From positions 2,976,001 through 3,040,000 of the forward strand of contig NZ_CP144913.1 of NCBI RefSeq assembly GCF_037198315.1: a stretch of 64,000 nucleotides of DNA, read 5' to 3'. Below, in pieces: positions 61,611 to 64,000 of the stretch. How positions within the stretch are numbered: the stretch's first letter is position 1; the number at the start of each line of letters is the position of its first letter. The position numbers were made by a program, and so were the translations under genes. This DNA is from Janibacter sp. A1S7 (GTDB lineage: Bacteria > Actinomycetota > Actinomycetes > Actinomycetales > Dermatophilaceae). The notes below the pieces were generated by a model. It was given only the letters and a program-made list of their open reading frames with translations. It was not told the DNA's origin and did not search any database.

Positions 61611-61952
61611 GTGGGAAACATGGTCTGGAAGTTGCTCGGCACGGGATCGGCGATCATCGCCGGCATCGTGGCGAAGAAGGCGATCACGCTGATCTGGGAG
61701 AAGTCGGGCCACGACACCTCCATCGACCCGACCAACCCGGACGTCCCCGTCGGGGAGGCCATCGCCTACGCGGCCCTGGCCGGTGTGGCGATGGGCCTGG
61801 CCCGCACCTTCACCACCCGCCAGGCCGCGGCGATCTACCAGCGTTCGGCGGGGCACCTGCCCAAGCCCATGCGCGAGGAGATCGAGCAGGAGCTGGCCTC
61901 GGGCGGGCGCAACGCCGAGGACATCAGCAAGCACAACCGCGCGACCTCCTGA
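61611..61952 (+). CDS. DUF4235 membrane protein
   Basis: A 113-residue protein matching DUF4235: MVWKLLGTGSAIIAGIVAKKAITLIWEKSGHD contains the first helix and conserved W-K, and VGEAIAYAALAGVAMGLARTFTTRQAAAIYQR the second helix. The function is unknown; it is common in actinobacteria. GTG 61611 has AAGGGA six bases upstream. Its stop is one base before the GTG of the quinone oxidoreductase gene. Confidence 0.88.
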   Translation: MGNMVWKLLGTGSAIIAGIVAKKAITLIWEKSGHDTSIDPTNPDVPVGEAIAYAALAGVAMGLARTFTTRQAAAIYQRSAGHLPKPMREEIEQELASGGRNAEDISKHNRATS

Positions 61953-61953
61953 C

Positions 61954-62931
61954 GTGCGCGGGATCTCGATCACCGAGCCCGGCGAGGCCGACGTGCTGCA
62001 GGCCACCGACGTCGGGGCGCCGACCGCGCAGTCGGGCCAGGTCGTCATCGACACCGTCGCGGCCGGCGTCAACCGTGCCGACGTCATGCAGCGCAAGGGT
62101 CTCTACCCACCGCCGAAGGGGGCCTCCCCCCTGCCCGGCCTCGAGGTCTCGGGCACGGTCCGCGAGGTCGGCCCGGACGTCGAGGGCTGGTCCGTCGGCG
62201 ACGAGGTCTGCGCACTCGTCGACGGAGGCGGTTACGCCGAGCAGGTGCTCGCGCCCGCTGCCCAGCTGTTGCCGGTCCCCCGGGGTGTGTCCGTGCGCGA
62301 TGCCGCCGGGCTGCCCGAGGTCGCCTGCACGGTCTGGTCCAACGTCTTCCTGACCGCCAACCTCCAGCCGGGCGAGGTCTTCCTCGTGCACGGTGGCTCG
62401 TCGGGCATCGGCACGATGGCGATCCAGCTGGCCAAGGCCGCCGGCGCCACCGTCGCGGTGACCGCCGGGACCGAGGAGAAGCTCGCCTTCTGCCGCGAGC
62501 TCGGCGCGGACATCGCGATCAACTACCGCGAGCAGGACTTCGTGGAGGAGGTCCGCGCGGCCACCGACGGGCACGGCGCGGACGTCATCCTCGACGTCAT
62601 GGGGGCGAAGTACCTGCCCCGCAACGTCGACCTGCTCGCGACGAACGGCCGGCTGGTCGTCATCGGCCTGATGGGCGGACGCACGGGCGAGCTCGACCTC
62701 GGGAAGATGCTCAGCAAGCGGGCCGCGGTCATCGCGACGTCCCTGCGTGCCCGTCCCGCGGACGAGAAGGCCACGATCGTCGCGGCCGTGCGCGAGCACG
62801 TGTGGCCGCTCGTCGAGGACGGCGCGGTGCGCCCGATCATCCAGGGCTCCCACCCGCTGGACCGGGCCGCCGACGCCCACCGCGAGCTCGAGGCAAGCGG
62901 TCACATCGGCAAGATCCTGCTGACTCCCTGA
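61954..62931 (+). CDS. NAD(P)H quinone oxidoreductase (zinc-independent MDR, PIG3-like)
   Basis: A 325-residue medium-chain dehydrogenase/reductase of the quinone oxidoreductase group. The N-terminal catalytic domain has VNRADVMQRKGLYPPPKGASPLPGLEVSGTV. The NADPH-binding Rossmann domain has VFLVHGGSSGIGTMAIQLAKAAGATVAVTAGT and DVILDVMGAKYLPRNV. No zinc-binding cysteine cluster is present. It reduces quinones with NADPH. The start is GTG 61954, directly after the DUF4235 stop. Confidence 0.9.
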   Translation: MRGISITEPGEADVLQATDVGAPTAQSGQVVIDTVAAGVNRADVMQRKGLYPPPKGASPLPGLEVSGTVREVGPDVEGWSVGDEVCALVDGGGYAEQVLAPAAQLLPVPRGVSVRDAAGLPEVACTVWSNVFLTANLQPGEVFLVHGGSSGIGTMAIQLAKAAGATVAVTAGTEEKLAFCRELGADIAINYREQDFVEEVRAATDGHGADVILDVMGAKYLPRNVDLLATNGRLVVIGLMGGRTGELDLGKMLSKRAAVIATSLRARPADEKATIVAAVREHVWPLVEDGAVRPIIQGSHPLDRAADAHRELEASGHIGKILLTP

Positions 62932-62953
62932 CGCCGAGGACCTTCCGCTGCCT

Positions 62954-63011
62954 CCGCTGGGTCGAGGTGGTGACGAGCACTCGGGTGCGCGGGATCACCT
63001 CGACCCAGCGG
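62954..63011. terminator. long convergent hairpin
   Basis: Two perfect 16-bp arms, 62954-62969 and 62996-63011, surround a 26-nt loop that itself can form a small hairpin. It lies between the converging oxidoreductase and ABC ATPase genes, overlapping the last 17 bp of the latter. It is a probable bidirectional terminator. Confidence 0.6.
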
Positions 63012-63714
63012 TGAGCCGGCCGTCGTCGAGGTGCCAGCACGCGGCGGCGACCGCGGCGACCTCCGGGTCGTGCGTGGCCAGCAGGACGATCCCGCCACGG
63101 CGGGCGATGTCCTCCACCAGCGAGACCACCCGCTCGCGGGTGTCGTGGTCGAGCTCGGAGGTGGGCTCGTCCGCGAGCAGCAGCACACCCCCTTCGTCCA
63201 GGCGAAGGGAGGCCAGGGCCAGCCCGCGGGCGACGGCCACGCGCTGGCGCTGGCCCCCGGAGAGCTCCTCGGCGAGGTGACCGGCGTGCTCGCCGAGTCC
63301 GACGGCGGCCAGCGCCTCGTCGGCACGTCTGGTCGCGTCGGTACCGGCCGTGCCGGCCGCCAGGAGGGGGACGGCCACGTTGTCCCTGGCGGTGAGCACC
63401 TCGGCCAGGGCGCTGCCCTGCGGGATGAGGACCGCGCCCGCGGCGCGGGAGGACTCCTCGTCACCGATGGTCTGCCCGTCGAGCAACACGGTGCCCTCGA
63501 CCTGCTGGTGCCCGAGCAGCCCGCCGACGGCCCACAGCAACGAGGTCTTGCCGGCGCCCGAGTGCCCGGTGACCGCGGTGACCTCGCCGGGCCGGGCGGT
63601 CGCGACGACGTCACCGAGCGCGCGCAGGTCGCCGTAGACCACCCCGAGTCCATCGAGCACGAGATCGGCGGACGCCGCTCCCGCGGCGGACTCCGGGCGC
63701 GTGGCCTGGCTCAT
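62995..63714 (-). CDS. ABC transporter ATP-binding protein (MacB/LolD-type)
   Basis: A 239-residue ATPase. Walker A is VTGHSGAGKTSLLWAVGG, the signature is ELSGGQRQRVAVARGLAL, Walker B is VLLLADEPTSELDHDT, and the H-loop is LLATHDPEVAAVAA. The arrangement is that of the MacB/LolD exporter group. The start ATG 63714 overlaps the stop of the next upstream ABC gene (ATGA), so a pair of ATPases is co-translated. No permease is in view; it would lie beyond the window. Confidence 0.88.
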   Translation of the reverse strand: MSQATRPESAAGAASADLVLDGLGVVYGDLRALGDVVATARPGEVTAVTGHSGAGKTSLLWAVGGLLGHQQVEGTVLLDGQTIGDEESSRAAGAVLIPQGSALAEVLTARDNVAVPLLAAGTAGTDATRRADEALAAVGLGEHAGHLAEELSGGQRQRVAVARGLALASLRLDEGGVLLLADEPTSELDHDTRERVVSLVEDIARRGGIVLLATHDPEVAAVAAACWHLDDGRLTAGSR

Positions 63715-64000
63715 CGCTCCTCCTCGCCGGACATCAGCAGCCACTGACCGTCCTCGTCCTGGTGCACCCGCACGAGGGTTCCGGGCGGGAAGGCCCCCAG
63801 TGCCGGTGGCGGCAGCGGCAACGAGCCGTCCGCGGCGACGACGGAGTACTCCTCGCCGCTGCGGCCCTCACCGCCGACGCGACCGTCGCGGATGGTCACG
63901 GTGCGTGGGAAGGCCCGCGCCACGTCCGGGTCGTGGGTGACGACGACCACCGTCGTCCCGAGCGTGCGGCCCACCTCCGCCAGCGCGTCGAGGACGACGT
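63711..64000 (-). CDS. ABC transporter ATP-binding protein, C-terminal part (truncated by window)
   Basis: Only the last 96 or so residues are visible: an H-loop region (GTTVVVVTHDPDVARAFPRTVTIRDGRVGGE) preceded by a D-loop-like ALAEVGRTLG, then an unusual C-terminal extension (YSVVAADGSLPLPPPALGAFPPGTLVRVHQDEDGQWLLM) reminiscent of small regulatory tails. The rest lies upstream of position 64000. It is coupled to the following ATPase. Confidence 0.8.
   Translation of the reverse strand, partial: VVLDALAEVGRTLGTTVVVVTHDPDVARAFPRTVTIRDGRVGGEGRSGEEYSVVAADGSLPLPPPALGAFPPGTLVRVHQDEDGQWLLMSGEEER

Overview
The window is about 70% G+C with tightly packed genes, many GTG/TTG starts, 4-base ATGA/GTGA gene overlaps and probable leaderless starts. 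A dnaK-grpE-dnaJ-hspR operon with HAIR operators, several DinB-type (mycothiol-dependent-like) proteins, a GAF-ANTAR protein and a DUF4235 protein point to a high-GC Gram-positive actinobacterium, most likely of the Micrococcales (an Intrasporangiaceae-like genome is my inference). I see no tRNA, rRNA, CRISPR array, transposase or prophage gene.

Layout. 0.2-2.9 kb: small RraB-like protein, SRPBCC protein, cysteine-desulfurase-like protein, DinB-type protein. 3.0-7.2 kb: HspR-controlled chaperone operon. 7.3-12.0 kb: membrane protein, spermidine-synthase-like protein, GAF-ANTAR regulator, cation efflux, EamA transporter, diphthine-ammonia-ligase-like PP-loop protein. 12.1-16.2 kb: lipid-kinase-like protein and alkyl-DHAP-synthase-like flavoprotein, divergent from a glycerol-3-phosphate dehydrogenase. 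16.3-19.6 kb: TrkH/KtrB K+ channel, a short RCK protein, and a fused carboxyltransferase.

19.6-44.1 kb is the notable region, an apparent catabolic regulon arranged around a PucR regulator. Leftward: a uracil-type NCS2 permease, a three-subunit molybdenum hydroxylase (FAD, 2Fe-2S and Mo subunits), CoxG, an amidase, hydantoinase HyuA/HyuB, an NmrA-like protein, carbamate kinase, a ring-opening amidohydrolase (barbiturase/cyanuric acid amidohydrolase family), a class III CoA transferase, then MoxR-CoxE-XdhC maturation proteins. Rightward: three genes matching the E. coli oxamate (oxalurate) transcarbamoylase subunits AllH, AllF and AllG. No allantoin genes are present. Together they suggest an oxidative pyrimidine pathway: uracil to barbiturate (Mo hydroxylase), to ureidomalonate (ring opening), to malonamate plus carbamoyl phosphate (AllFGH-like), to ATP (carbamate kinase), with malonamate going to malonate (amidase) and malonyl-CoA (CoA transferase). 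That assignment is inference from gene content and chemical analogy.

44.3-57.6 kb: acetyltransferase-SDR pair, type II NADH dehydrogenase, ThrE-type exporter, HrpB helicase, SRPBCC and DinB proteins, FrnE-like DsbA oxidoreductase with an MFS transporter, universal stress protein, DUF1361 protein and unknowns. 57.7-64.0 kb: flavodoxin-like protein, a TPP-riboswitch-controlled thiamine-type ECF transporter whose two ATPases and T-subunit are fused, DUF4235 protein, quinone oxidoreductase, and two ABC ATPases, the last cut by the window edge.

Two families of structured intergenic repeats are present. A 66-bp element at 2272-2337 and 58287-58352 supplies the stop codon and last codons of two unrelated genes at the same internal position.
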